DNA of 44,753 bases from positions 1-44,753 of the forward strand of contig JBELMB010000024.1 in NCBI GenBank assembly GCA_042088665.1, written 5' to 3'. Below, piece after piece: positions 24,891 to 32,965 of the stretch (position 1 is its first letter; every line of letters begins with the position of its first letter). The DNA comes from JBELMB01 sp042088665. GTDB taxonomy: Bacteria; Pseudomonadota; Alphaproteobacteria; Rhodobacterales; Rhodobacteraceae. The notes beneath the pieces are model-generated. The model saw nothing but the letters and a program-made list of their open reading frames with translations, had not been told where the DNA came from and searched no databases. The position numbers and the translations under genes were made by a program.

Positions 24891-25457
24891 TTGGACTACC
24901 TCAGCAAATTGCGCTGGCCGGGCGCTGGCCTGTAAGCCATTGAACCCAAGTAGGGTTCTTGATTTCATAAGTTGCGTTTGCGGTGCCGCAGAGGGAACGG
25001 ACAAATTGCAACAACTCTGCAGGCGCGAAATCATCCTTTTCGTACACGAAGTCTCGCGTTTTGGTTCCAAGCGTTCTCGGCAAAAGTTCTATTCCGGTTG
25101 GAACCGGAACGATCCTGAATTGGTCCAGTGCTTCAGCATGCAAGGCCCCAGCAGACGCAAGAGCACCAGCGAGGAAACAGCCAATGCATGGGTAACCTGA
25201 GGTGCGGCGCTCCAAGCCCGACCTCGGGGGGGCGCTCGTTCGGTGCATTTGGTGCGTTAGGGCATTGGCTTTTGCAAGCGTGGTTCTGCTGTCGCTGTGG
25301 CTGGAAGCCCTCCCGGGCGGGAGGTCGGGCTTGGCGCGCGATACCGGCACGCCGGGGCCAGGAATTGATGTTTCACCCAAAGGTCGGCACAGCCTCTTGA
25401 CAGCGAAGGGCGGGTTAGAACCGCCCCACACAGTAACATTGTCCGACCGCAAGGACA
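24891..25457. other. sucD–sucA gap: possible gene remnant and inverted repeat
   Basis: This 567-bp gap must hold any separate promoter for sucA. Its sucA-proximal half (about 24950–25130) is clearly lower in GC than the neighbours. In one minus-strand frame, ending at the TGA at 24901, it encodes a protein-like run (RDFVYEKDDFAPAELLQF and flanks) preceded by a signal-peptide-like stretch. No ATG or RBS starts it, so it may be a decayed gene. The sucD-proximal half contains a 19-bp inverted repeat, listed separately. Confidence 0.45.
25207..25339. repeat. 19-bp inverted repeat enclosing 95 bp
   Basis: The arms are GCGCTCCAAGCCCGACCTC (25207–25225) and GAGGTCGGGCTTGGCGCGC (25321–25339). They are complementary at 18 of 19 positions. 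The interior is GC-rich and non-coding. The layout resembles a small non-autonomous mobile element or a large mRNA stem-loop; no target-site duplication is evident. Confidence 0.6.
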
Positions 25458-26339
25458 TCAGCCAATCGCCTTCAGGACCGCCTCGCCCAGCGTGGCGGGG
25501 CTGTCCGCGACGACGATGCCAGCGGCGCGCATGGCTTCGATCTTGGATTCCGCGTCGCCCTGACCACCGGCGACAATCGCGCCCGCGTGGCCCATGCGGC
25601 GGCCGGGAGGCGCCGTGCGGCCAGCGATGAACCCTGCGGTCGGCTTCCAGCGGCCTTTTTTCTTTTCGTCCGCGAGGAACTGCGCCGCTTCTTCTTCGGC
25701 GGTGCCGCCGATTTCGCCGATCATGATGATCGATTGGGTCTCGTCATCGGCAAGGAACATTTCCAGCACATCGATGTGCTCTGTGCCCTTGATCGGATCG
25801 CCGCCGATGCCCACGGCGGTGGACTGGCCCAGACCGATGTCGGCGGTCTGCTTGACCGCCTCATAGGTCAGCGTGCCAGAGCGCGAGACCACGCCGACCG
25901 AGCCGCGCTTGTGGATGTGACCCGGCATGATGCCGATCTTGCAGGCGTCAGGCGTGATGACACCGGGGCAGTTCGGTCCGATCAACCGCGAGGAGGATGT
26001 TTCCAGCGCGCGTTTCACACGCATCATGTCGAGCACCGGGATGCCTTCGGTGATGCAGACGATCAGCGGCATTTCGGCGTCGATCGCCTCGAGGATGCTG
26101 TCCGCGGCAAAGGGCGGCGGCACGTAAATGACGGAGGCAGCGGCCTCTGTCGCGGCGCGGGCTTCGTGCACAGAGTCAAAGACCGGCAGGCCCAGATGGG
26201 TCAGCCCGCCTTTGCCCGGGGTCACGCCGCCGACCATCTTGGTGCCATAGGCGATGGCCTGTTCAGAGTGGAATGTGCCCTGCGAGCCGGTGAGGCCCTG
26301 ACAGATCACTTTGGTGTTTTCGTCGATGAGGACGGCCAT
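25458..26339 (-). CDS. sucD: Succinyl-CoA synthetase alpha subunit
   Basis: A 293-aa subunit of the TCA-cycle enzyme that makes ATP or GTP from succinyl-CoA. The CoA-binding Rossmann domain starts with VICQGLTGSQGTFHSEQ; the phosphorylated histidine is His251 in GRRMGHAGAI. The GPNCPGVITP and GIGGDPIKGTEHID motifs of the catalytic interface are also present. Length is standard. It starts 11 bp after a small membrane protein gene that separates it from sucC, an unusual split of a gene pair normally adjacent. All three genes are on the minus strand and very tightly spaced, so one mRNA is likely. Confidence 0.98.
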   Translation of the reverse strand: MAVLIDENTKVICQGLTGSQGTFHSEQAIAYGTKMVGGVTPGKGGLTHLGLPVFDSVHEARAATEAAASVIYVPPPFAADSILEAIDAEMPLIVCITEGIPVLDMMRVKRALETSSSRLIGPNCPGVITPDACKIGIMPGHIHKRGSVGVVSRSGTLTYEAVKQTADIGLGQSTAVGIGGDPIKGTEHIDVLEMFLADDETQSIIMIGEIGGTAEEEAAQFLADEKKKGRWKPTAGFIAGRTAPPGRRMGHAGAIVAGGQGDAESKIEAMRAAGIVVADSPATLGEAVLKAIG

Positions 26340-26350
26340 TGGTGTGGCTC

Positions 26351-26626
26351 CTATTCAAAAACTGCGTTGGCCAGATGCCAACATGTGAAGCAGAAAGCGG
26401 CGAGTGTCAGGGCACGCGTCAGCCACACCTGCGCCCAAAGCGTCGCCGGATGTTGCTGTGCATTTTCCCAGGTTTCCCAACCGAATTTCTCCGCGATGCG
26501 ACGTCGTCCTTGCAACAAGCTGCTTTCATTGCGTGTCTTCGCCATGGATTGCACCGCCATTGCGATCAGCGCGAACCAGACGAATCCAACGAAGCCGAGC
26601 GTTGCAAGGACCACATGGTTTTCCAT
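26351..26626 (-). CDS. Small membrane protein between sucC and sucD (91 aa)
   Basis: A 91-aa protein with two hydrophobic segments, at about residues 5–28 (VLATLGFVGFVWFALIAMAV) and 67–89 (VWLTRALTLAAFCFTCWHLANAV). They flank a basic, polar loop that contains RRRIAEKFGWETWENAQQ. No domain is recognised. The ATG lies two bases after the sucC stop, with AAAGG in the sucC end as RBS, and the stop is 11 bp before sucD. Translation is thus coupled to succinyl-CoA synthetase. A membrane anchor or accessory role for the enzyme is inference from position only. Confidence 0.8.
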   Translation of the reverse strand: MENHVVLATLGFVGFVWFALIAMAVQSMAKTRNESSLLQGRRRIAEKFGWETWENAQQHPATLWAQVWLTRALTLAAFCFTCWHLANAVFE

Positions 26627-26628
26627 GT

Positions 26629-27822
26629 TTAGCCTTTGACGGCTTTCACGATCTTTTCCGCGCCATCGCTGAGATTGTCAGCGGCGATCACGTCCAGGCC
26701 AGAGGTGTTGATGATCTCTTTGCCCTTCTCGACATTGGTGCCTTCGAGGCGCACCACCAGCGGAACCTGCAGGCCGACCTCTTTGACCGCGGCGATCACG
26801 CCTTCGGCGATGACGTCGCAGCGCATGATGCCGCCAAAGATGTTGACCAGAATGCCTTTGACGTTGGGGTCAGAGGTGATGATCTTGAACGCCTCGGTAA
26901 CCTTTTCCTTGGTCGCGCCGCCGCCCACATCGAGGAAGTTGGCAGGCTCCGCGCCGTACAGCTTGATGATGTCCATCGTCGCCATGGCCAGACCGGCGCC
27001 ATTGACCATGCAGCCGATCTCACCGTCCAGAGCGATGTAGTTCAGGTCGTATTTCGAGGCTGCGAGTTCCTTGGGGTCTTCTTCGGTCTCGTCGCGCAAC
27101 TCTGCCAGATCGGGGTGGCGGTAGATGGCGTTGCCGTCAAAGCTCATCTTGGCATCGAGGCACTTCAGATCACCGGTGTCGGTGACGATCAGCGGGTTGA
27201 TCTCCAGCATCTCCATGTCTTTTTCGACGAAGAGCTTGTAGAGCGTGCCCATCAGCTTGACGCATTGCTTCTGGCCCGCCTTGTCCAGACCCAGCGAAAA
27301 GGCGATGCGGCGGCCGTGAAACGCCTGGTAGCCCGTGGCAGGATCGACGGAGAAGGAGAGGATCTTTTCCGGGGTGCTTTCAGCCACTTCCTCGATGTCC
27401 ATGCCGCCCTCGGTGGAGGCCACGAAGGACACGCGGGAGGTCTGGCGATCAACGAGCAGAGCGAGGTACATCTCTGTCTGGATGCCGGAGCCGTCCTCGA
27501 TGTAGACGCGGTTGACCTGCTTGCCGGCGTCGCCGGTCTGCTTGGTCACAAGGGTGCGGCCGAGCATGCGCTTGGCTTCGGTGGCGGCTTCTTCGACGGA
27601 TTTGGCGAGGCGTACACCGCCCTTTTCACCGGCATCCGCTTCCTTGAAGCTGCCTTTGCCGCGGCCACCGGCGTGGATCTGGGCCTTGACGACCCAGAGC
27701 GGGCCATCGAGTTCGCCTGCGGCGGACTTCGCTTCTTCGGCTTTCAGCACCACGCGGCCGTCAGAGACCGGCGCGCCGTAAGAGCGCAGAAGCGCCTTGG
27801 CCTGATATTCGTGGATATTCAT
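26629..27822 (-). CDS. sucC: Succinyl-CoA synthetase beta subunit (ADP-forming type)
   Basis: A 397-aa ATP-grasp protein, started at the ATG at 27820–27822 (MNIHEYQAKALLRSYG, the classical N-terminus). The nucleotide-binding ATP-grasp domain covers about the first 240 residues, including VKAQIHAGGRGKGSFKEA. The CoA-ligase domain has NGAGLAMATMDIIKLYG, NFLDVGGGA and ILVNIFGGIMRCD. Length equals the E. coli subunit. It is the first gene of sucC–orf–sucD–sucA–sucB. About 110–140 bp upstream lie two TGTGATCACA palindromes, which make this the most likely regulated promoter of the block. Confidence 0.98.
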   Translation of the reverse strand: MNIHEYQAKALLRSYGAPVSDGRVVLKAEEAKSAAGELDGPLWVVKAQIHAGGRGKGSFKEADAGEKGGVRLAKSVEEAATEAKRMLGRTLVTKQTGDAGKQVNRVYIEDGSGIQTEMYLALLVDRQTSRVSFVASTEGGMDIEEVAESTPEKILSFSVDPATGYQAFHGRRIAFSLGLDKAGQKQCVKLMGTLYKLFVEKDMEMLEINPLIVTDTGDLKCLDAKMSFDGNAIYRHPDLAELRDETEEDPKELAASKYDLNYIALDGEIGCMVNGAGLAMATMDIIKLYGAEPANFLDVGGGATKEKVTEAFKIITSDPNVKGILVNIFGGIMRCDVIAEGVIAAVKEVGLQVPLVVRLEGTNVEKGKEIINTSGLDVIAADNLSDGAEKIVKAVKG

Positions 27823-28447
27823 GGGTCGAGGATCCCCGTACTTGCTGCGATTGGGCCGATCTAGCCTTTTCGCGAGGTCGGTTTTAAAGGAAATATTGCC
27901 GCAGGGGTGGTTTCGCAGCCATAATTCGACATTTGTGATCACACTCTTCAAAACTGTGATCACAAAAATTTCTGCGTTAGCAAAGATGAAGAGAATCACC
28001 TCGCTGCGAACAGGCCGTTACAAAGGTCAAGTCAAAGCAAGCGGTGCCTTTGCCGGGACAATTGGAAAGACGACAATCGCTAAAATTGTGTCAAAATTGA
28101 TACCATACAGAATACGGGGATTCACATCATGGAAGGGCGGGCAGGGATCATTTCCCGTCGCGCCAGGTGTGCCATGCGACCCATTGAATTCCATGATCTC
28201 AAGGCTGTCAGCCTGCCCACAAGCATTCTGGATCTACCCGACAGAGCCTCTGCGCCTTTCAAAGAGCATCGCAGGTTCGTGGGCATGAGCAGGCAAAGCA
28301 CCCAGACTGTCGGCTCGCGCCCGACGCAGGCGCGCGAGCTGCGCAGATGGCAAAGCTGAGGTCAGCGGGACGGGTTTGAACCGGTGATGGCCAAGGCGGG
28401 CCATTGGACCGCCGGACCAGAGCATTTAGGGCATAGGGCATGAGAAA
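27823..28447. other. Regulatory gap between sucC and mdh
   Basis: This 625-bp stretch has no convincing gene. It carries the twin palindromes upstream of sucC and an AT-rich tract (about 28075–28115), then GC-rich sequence up to the mdh terminator. A short plus-strand frame at 28129–28359 lacks an RBS and any family signal, so it is not called. Both the sucC promoter and its 5' leader must lie here. Confidence 0.6.
27934..27964. promoter_or_regulatory. Twin TGTGATCACA palindromes upstream of sucC
   Basis: Two perfect 10-bp palindromes lie at 27934–27943 and 27955–27964, with centres 21 bp apart, about two helical turns. With flanking bases the two sites form a larger inverted repeat (TTGTGATCAC … GTGATCACAA). 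The half-site TGTGA resembles CRP/FNR-type sites but the usual 6-bp spacer is missing, so a different dimeric regulator, for example of the GntR class, is possible. The sites are 112–142 bp upstream of the sucC ATG. Confidence 0.6.
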
Positions 28448-28480
28448 AGGGCGCACCCCGGGGGATGCGCCCTGTTTTCT
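28448..28480 (-). terminator. Intrinsic terminator of mdh
   Basis: The stem AGGGCGCA (28448–28455) pairs with TGCGCCCT (28466–28473), with a further inner CCCC/GGGG. On the minus strand the hairpin is followed by TTTTCTCA, as expected for the end of mdh, whose stop is at 28502. A GTTTTCTTC run on the plus side means it could also work in the other direction. Confidence 0.8.
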
Positions 28481-28501
28481 TCATTCGCAGTGCTCGGCCT
28501 G

Positions 28502-29464
28502 TCAGGCGAGGCTCTCGTCAATGGCCTTGCAGGCTTCGACAAGGCCCTGAACGGCTTTCACGGAGATGTCGAACATGTCCTGCTCTTCCTTGTTGAGCTT
28601 GATGTTCACGATCTTCTCAACGCCACCGGCGCCGATGACGGTGGGCACGCCCACGTACATGGCGTCGAGACCGAACTCGCCGTCACAGAAGGCGGCGCAG
28701 GGCAGGACGCGCTTTTGGTCCTTGAGATAGGCCTCGGCCATCTCGATCGCGGAAGTGGCGGGCGCGTAGAAGGCGGAACCGGTCTTCAGCAGGCCAACGA
28801 TTTCGGCGCCGCCGTCACGGGTGCGCTGAACGATGGCGTCCATCTTTTCCTGCGTGGTCCAGCCCATGTCGACCAGGTCCGGCAGGGGAATGCCCGCCAC
28901 GGTGGAATAGCGCATGGACGGCACCATGGTGTCGCCGTGGCCACCCAGCACAAAGGCGGTGACGTCCTTCATGGAGACGTTGAATTCTTCCGAAAGGAAA
29001 TGGCGGAAGCGCGCGCTGTCCAGCACACCGGCCATGCCGCAGACCTTGTTCGCTGGCAGGCCCGAGAACTGCTGCAGCGCCCAGACCATGGCGTCCAGCG
29101 GGTTGGTGATGCAGATCACAAAGGCATCGGGCGCGTTGTCGCGGATGCCTTCACCGACGGACTTCATCACCTTGAGGTTGATGCCCAAAAGGTCGTCCCG
29201 GGACATCCCGGGCTTGCGCGGCACACCGGCGGTCACGATGCAGACGTCGGCGCCAGCGATGTCGGCGTAGTCCTGCGTGCCTTTCAGCTTGGCATCAAAC
29301 CCTTCGGACGGGCCGGACTCGGCGATGTCGAGCGCCTTGCCCTCCGGGATACCCTCCGCGATGTCAAAGAGGACGACGTCGCCCAGTTCCTTCATTGCAG
29401 CAAGGTGGGCAAGCGTGCCCCCAATCTGTCCCGCGCCGATGAGGGCGATCTTGGGTCTGGCCAT
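28502..29464 (-). CDS. mdh: Malate dehydrogenase (LDH-like, NAD-dependent)
   Basis: A 320-aa enzyme that oxidises malate to oxaloacetate in the TCA cycle. The NAD-binding motif is IALIGAGQIGG near the N-terminus, with Asp34 at the end of the second strand selecting NAD. Substrate-binding Arg83 lies in VPRKPGMSRDD and the catalytic proton carrier is His176 in GGHGDTM. The length and motif spacing are those of the LDH-like MDH group common in Alphaproteobacteria, not the E. coli dimeric type. GGAGATC is the RBS. It has its own terminator and is separated from sucC by about 680 bp, so it is probably regulated apart from the suc genes. Confidence 0.97.
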   Translation of the reverse strand: MARPKIALIGAGQIGGTLAHLAAMKELGDVVLFDIAEGIPEGKALDIAESGPSEGFDAKLKGTQDYADIAGADVCIVTAGVPRKPGMSRDDLLGINLKVMKSVGEGIRDNAPDAFVICITNPLDAMVWALQQFSGLPANKVCGMAGVLDSARFRHFLSEEFNVSMKDVTAFVLGGHGDTMVPSMRYSTVAGIPLPDLVDMGWTTQEKMDAIVQRTRDGGAEIVGLLKTGSAFYAPATSAIEMAEAYLKDQKRVLPCAAFCDGEFGLDAMYVGVPTVIGAGGVEKIVNIKLNKEEQDMFDISVKAVQGLVEACKAIDESLA

Positions 29465-29624
29465 GGATTTGATCTCCGGTCCTTCGTGAATTTGCGCGTT
29501 GGGTTACGCGCAAGCGGAGTTTCGTGCAAGGGTGCTGCGATGCGGCACAGGGTCCGGTGGGGCTGGCGGGACCCTCTGATTGGGCGTAAAGCCGTGCCAA
29601 AGCCACAACTTACACGGGGATTGC

Positions 29625-30377
29625 ATGGATCTTTTCAGTCCGATGGTTTTTGCCGTGGGCATCCCCGCCGTGATTATTGCAGGGATTTCAAAGGGCGGCT
29701 TTGGATCTGCCGTGGCCTTTGCGAGCGCGTCGATTCTGGCGCTTGTGCTGGAGCCGCAGGTTGCGCTCGGGCTGATGCTGCCGCTTTTGATGTTGATCGA
29801 TACGGCGAGTTTGCCGGCCTATTGGCGCAAGTGGGATTGGCCGGCCTCGCGCGTGTTGCTCTGGGGGTCGGTGCCGGGCGTGCTGCTGGGGGTGGCCTTC
29901 TGGGCGGTCGCGGACGCCGACATGATCCGGTTGGTCATCGGCGGGGTCGCCCTGTCGTTTGTCGTCTGGCAAACGGTGCAGGCGCTGGGCTGGTTGAAAC
30001 TGGGCGCGCGGTTCGGACCGCGGACGGGGATCGCCTCCGGCGTGGGCGTGGGCTTTACCAGTTTCGTCAGCCATGCGGGCGGGCCGATCGCCGCAGTCTA
30101 CCTGTTGGGTCAGGGTCTGTCGAAAACTACGTATCAGGCGAGCACGGTGCTGGTGTTCTGGGCCGTGAACATTGCCAAGGCGGCGTTTTATGCCGGGATG
30201 GGCGTCTTTACGGTGCAGACGTTGCTGATGGATCTGGTGCTGGCGCCCTTTGCCTTGCTGGGGACATGGCTGGGCGTCAAGGCGCATCATCTGGTGCCGG
30301 AGCGGCTTTTCTTCATGATCACCTACGTGGCTCTGACCCTGACCGGGGCCAAGCTCATCTGGGATGCCCTGACATGA
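29625..30377 (+). CDS. TauE/SafE family sulfite/anion exporter-like protein
   Basis: A 250-aa membrane protein with seven or eight hydrophobic segments, started at the ATG at 29625 after TACACGGGGATTGC; the earlier ATG-like starts lack an RBS. The N-terminal half has AGISKGGFGSAVAFASASILALVL and the C-terminal half has GFTSFVSHAGGPIAAVYLL, the two related repeat motifs of the TauE/SafE family. Members export sulfite, sulfoacetate or similar anions in sulfonate-using bacteria, but many paralogues are uncharacterised. It overlaps the GNAT gene by ATGA and is divergent from mdh. Confidence 0.92.
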   Translation: MDLFSPMVFAVGIPAVIIAGISKGGFGSAVAFASASILALVLEPQVALGLMLPLLMLIDTASLPAYWRKWDWPASRVLLWGSVPGVLLGVAFWAVADADMIRLVIGGVALSFVVWQTVQALGWLKLGARFGPRTGIASGVGVGFTSFVSHAGGPIAAVYLLGQGLSKTTYQASTVLVFWAVNIAKAAFYAGMGVFTVQTLLMDLVLAPFALLGTWLGVKAHHLVPERLFFMITYVALTLTGAKLIWDALT

Positions 30378-30823
30378 TCCAGACCCGCGCGCTGACGTCA
30401 CAGGACGCACCTGCGGCGATCGCATTGTACAAGGAGTTGGTGGGGGACGTCCCGGTGGCCGATGTCACGCGCTTTGCGGCGCTGGTGTCGCATCCCGGGA
30501 CCACGGTTCTGGGGGCAGAACGGGACGGCGAGATCAAGGCCATCGTGACGGTGCACATCCTGCCGAACATGACCTTTGGCGGGCGGCCCTATGCCTTGAT
30601 CGAGAACGTGGTGAGCACGGGTGACCTGCGCGGGGCTGGCCTTGGCCGTGCCGTGATGGAGGCAGCGGTGGCCCATGCCTGGGCGGCAGAGTGCTACAAG
30701 ATCATGCTGCTGACCGGGCGCAAGCTGGGCGCGCGGGGCTTTTACGAAAAGCTCGGGTTCACGGCTGACGAAAAATGGGGCATGACCCTGCGTCGCGCAG
30801 GGCCACGCCGTCCGTTGTCGTGA
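30374..30823 (+). CDS. GNAT family N-acetyltransferase
   Basis: A 149-aa protein with the GNAT fold. The acetyl-CoA-binding motif is visible as LRGAGLGRAVMEAAVAHAW (the R/Q-x-x-G-x-G/A loop), preceded by the beta strand YALIENVVST and followed by CYKIMLLTGRKLGARGFYEKLGF, the usual motif B with FYEKLGF near the end. The substrate is unknown. It is translationally coupled to the TauE/SafE gene. It has no signal peptide and should be cytoplasmic. Confidence 0.9.
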   Translation: MIQTRALTSQDAPAAIALYKELVGDVPVADVTRFAALVSHPGTTVLGAERDGEIKAIVTVHILPNMTFGGRPYALIENVVSTGDLRGAGLGRAVMEAAVAHAWAAECYKIMLLTGRKLGARGFYEKLGFTADEKWGMTLRRAGPRRPLS

Positions 30824-30894
30824 ATGTGGTTCCTGTCCGGACTGCGGTGCCGGGCAACCCCTGTTGAAGGCCGTGCATTCCTGTGTGTCACCCG

Positions 30895-31215
30895 TCAGGC
30901 GTCATCGCCTTTGGGCGGCAGGGCTTCGGCGAGTTCCTCGAAGGCCTGGCCGGAAGCCACGAGGCAGGTGATGCCATTGGCCATCGTCACGGTGATCGTC
31001 CAGGATCCGGAATCGACGGAGGCAAACACTTCCATCACGGCATTGTCGGACCCCAGGCCCATGCTCTGGCGCGTTTCGCCATATTTCGTGGCGAGCCGCT
31101 GCACGACCTGGTCACGTGGCGCGCAGTGATCAAGCTGCTGTTGCGCCTGAACGGCCGGGACCGCCACGAGCCAAGCAGCGGCGGAGATCAGGGCAAGTTT
31201 CATCATCTTCATCAT
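30895..31215 (-). CDS. Small secreted/periplasmic protein (106 aa)
   Basis: A 106-aa protein with a signal peptide: MMKMMKLALISAAAWLVAVPAVQA, with likely cleavage after VQA. The mature part (about 82 residues) starts QQQLDHCAPRDQVVQRLATKYGE and contains two cysteines, one near the start and one in GITCLVASG, which could form a disulfide. A short beta-rich block (VFASVDSGSWTITVTMANG) lies between. Family membership is not recognised beyond resemblance to small alphaproteobacterial periplasmic proteins with a CxxRxxVxxxLxxxYGE pattern. It is divergent from mcl2 with a 304-bp gap between starts. Confidence 0.75.
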   Translation of the reverse strand: MMKMMKLALISAAAWLVAVPAVQAQQQLDHCAPRDQVVQRLATKYGETRQSMGLGSDNAVMEVFASVDSGSWTITVTMANGITCLVASGQAFEELAEALPPKGDDA

Positions 31216-31519
31216 GTCTTTACCTTTCGGCTGAGCGCCGCTGGCTTTCAGCCGTTCGACGCGTGTAGGGTCCCCTCAGATCCCGGGACGCCGACCCTGC
31301 CGGCTGCGCCCCTGCCGCATGTGAACGGCATGAGAACATCCTCGGGGTCCAGCCACTTCAATTCGGTTAACGCTGCGTTCGGTGCTTCAAATACAACGGA
31401 TATGACCCCTGCGGGTGCCAAAAAAGCATGCATATTCTGCACTGCAGCAGATTTTCACTTGAACGATCCGGAAATTTCTGCGCATTCGGACGCAACAAAA
31501 TTTCGCGACGGAGATTCAC
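31216..31519. promoter_or_regulatory. Divergent promoter region before mcl2
   Basis: This 304-bp region separates two divergent starts and has no gene of its own. It becomes AT-rich towards mcl2. A palindrome TCTGC-ACTGCA-GCAGA lies at 31436–31451, and oppositely oriented GAAATTT and AAATTTC blocks lie 15–50 bp before the mcl2 start. These are candidate operator sites; no regulator can be named. Confidence 0.4.
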
Positions 31520-32368
31520 ATGGACCTGGCGACCCGCCCTTACCGTTCCGTTCTCTATATTCCCGGCTCAAAGGAGCGGGCGCTGGAGAAGGCACGCACC
31601 ATGCCCATCGATGCGATCATCTTCGACCTCGAAGACGCGGTCGCACCGGACGAAAAGCCCGCCGCCCGCGCGACGCTGGCCGCGGCGCTGGATGGCTCTT
31701 ATGGCAACCGCACGCGGATCGTTCGGATCAACGGTCTGGACACCGAATGGGGCCTTGACGATGCAAAGGCCGCCGCGACCATGGCCTGTGACGCGCTGCT
31801 CTTGCCCAAGGTCGAAAGCGCCGCGCAACTCGATGCTCTGGCCGAGATCACCGACAAACCGCTTTGGGCCATGATGGAAACGCCGCGGGGCATGCTGGCC
31901 GCCGCGGAGATCGCCGCGCATCCCCGGCTGCAGGGGCTGGTCATGGGCACCAACGATCTGGCCAAGGAACTCAACGCGCGCTTTCGCCCGGACCGTCTGC
32001 CGATGCTGACCGGCATCGGGCTTTGCGTGCTGGCGGCCAAGGCTTTTGACAAGGTCATCGTCGATGGCGTCTACAATGCCTTCCGCGACGATGACGGGCT
32101 GAAGGTGGAATGCGATCAGGGCCGGGATCTGGGCTGCGATGGCAAGACGCTGATCCACCCGGCGCAGGTGGCCATCACCAACGCCGCCTTTGCGCCTGAC
32201 GCGACAGAGATTGACCTCGCGCGCCGCCAGATCGCCGCCTATGAAGACGCCAAGGCCGCGGGCCGGGGCGTGGCCGTCGTGGATGGCAAGATCGTCGAGA
32301 ACCTGCATGTGGACACCGCCAGAAAGACGCTGGCCAAGGCCGATGCGATTGCGGCTCTGGCCGAATAA
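31520..32368 (+). CDS. mcl2: Malyl-CoA thioesterase of the CitE-like family (Mcl2 type)
   Basis: A 282-aa TIM-barrel protein of the HpcH/HpaI/CitE-like family. The N-terminal segment RSVLYIPGSKERALEKA binds the CoA part; IIFDLEDAVAPDEK and MMETPRGMLAA hold the Mg-binding acidic residues, and GTNDLAKEL follows. Family members cleave or hydrolyse malyl-CoA thioesters. The size and, above all, the neighbourhood (NnrU, DUF1737, then mch) match the Mcl2 gene of Rhodobacter sphaeroides, a (3S)-malyl-CoA thioesterase acting after the lyase Mcl1 in glyoxylate/acetyl-CoA assimilation. A true lyase function cannot be excluded from sequence alone. The start has GGAG six bases upstream. Confidence 0.9.
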   Translation: MDLATRPYRSVLYIPGSKERALEKARTMPIDAIIFDLEDAVAPDEKPAARATLAAALDGSYGNRTRIVRINGLDTEWGLDDAKAAATMACDALLLPKVESAAQLDALAEITDKPLWAMMETPRGMLAAAEIAAHPRLQGLVMGTNDLAKELNARFRPDRLPMLTGIGLCVLAAKAFDKVIVDGVYNAFRDDDGLKVECDQGRDLGCDGKTLIHPAQVAITNAAFAPDATEIDLARRQIAAYEDAKAAGRGVAVVDGKIVENLHVDTARKTLAKADAIAALAE

Positions 32369-32404
32369 GGCGAGGCTCGCGCCGAACAGGTTAGGGAGGC
32401 ACTC

Positions 32405-32950
32405 ATGTTGCTACTGATTCTCGGCGTCGCACTCTGGATTGGCGCGCATTGGCTCAAACGACTGGCACCGGGCGTGCGTGCGCCCATGGGCGACAAGGGC
32501 AAGGGCATGATCGCGGCGGCCATCGGAGTCAGCATCGTGCTGATGATCTTTGGCTACCGCATGGCCGATGGCGCGGTCTTCTGGGGGCGGCACCCGGCGA
32601 CGGTGGGCATCATGAACCTGCTGGTGCTTGCCGCGATCTTTCTGATGAGTCCCGCGCCCAAGAAGGGCAAGCTGGTCAGCGGCATGCGCCATCCGATGCT
32701 GACGGGTTTTGCGCTCTGGGCCGTCGGGCATCTGCTGGTGAACGGCGATGTGCCGAGCTTCATCCTGTTTGGCGGCCTTGGCGCTTGGGCGGTGATCTCC
32801 ATCGGTATGATCAACAAGGCAGAACCGGACTGGACGCCGCGCACGCCCGGCACGCTGGCCAAGGACGGCATGTTCCTCGGCGCCTCCGTGGTGGTGTTGC
32901 TGGTGCTCGGTGGGATCCACAGCCTTCTGGGATACTCTGCCTTCGGCTAA
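32405..32950 (+). CDS. NnrU family membrane protein
   Basis: A 181-aa protein with about five or six membrane segments (MLLLILGVALWIGAHWL, MIAAAIGVSIVLMIFGY, NLLVLAAIFLMSP, MLTGFALWAVGHLLVNG and the final VVVLLVLGGIHSLLGY). The motifs GAHWLKR at the start, RHPMLTGFALWAVGHLLVNGD in the middle and a haem-ligand-like placement of His residues are characteristic of NnrU. The family was named from denitrification clusters but is broadly found and its exact chemistry is not settled. Here it follows mcl2 by 36 bp and precedes a DUF1737 gene, so it is probably on the same transcript, without any denitrification gene nearby. Confidence 0.9.
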   Translation: MLLLILGVALWIGAHWLKRLAPGVRAPMGDKGKGMIAAAIGVSIVLMIFGYRMADGAVFWGRHPATVGIMNLLVLAAIFLMSPAPKKGKLVSGMRHPMLTGFALWAVGHLLVNGDVPSFILFGGLGAWAVISIGMINKAEPDWTPRTPGTLAKDGMFLGASVVVLLVLGGIHSLLGYSAFG

Positions 32951-32965
32951 CGCACGGAAAACGCC

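Noticed and set aside
21894..24935. Plus-strand open frame of 1013 codons antisense to sucA
   Set aside because: It mirrors sucA throughout, has no RBS or recognisable domain, and shows the composition typical of shadow frames.
28129..28359. 76-codon plus-strand frame between sucC and mdh
   Set aside because: No ribosome-binding site and no protein-like pattern. It could be a small protein but nothing in the sequence supports it.
28365..28400. tRNA-like T-arm sequence (GGGTTTGAACCGG and flanks)
   Set aside because: The stem on either side of the loop does not pair and no acceptor, D or anticodon arms could be laid out on either strand.
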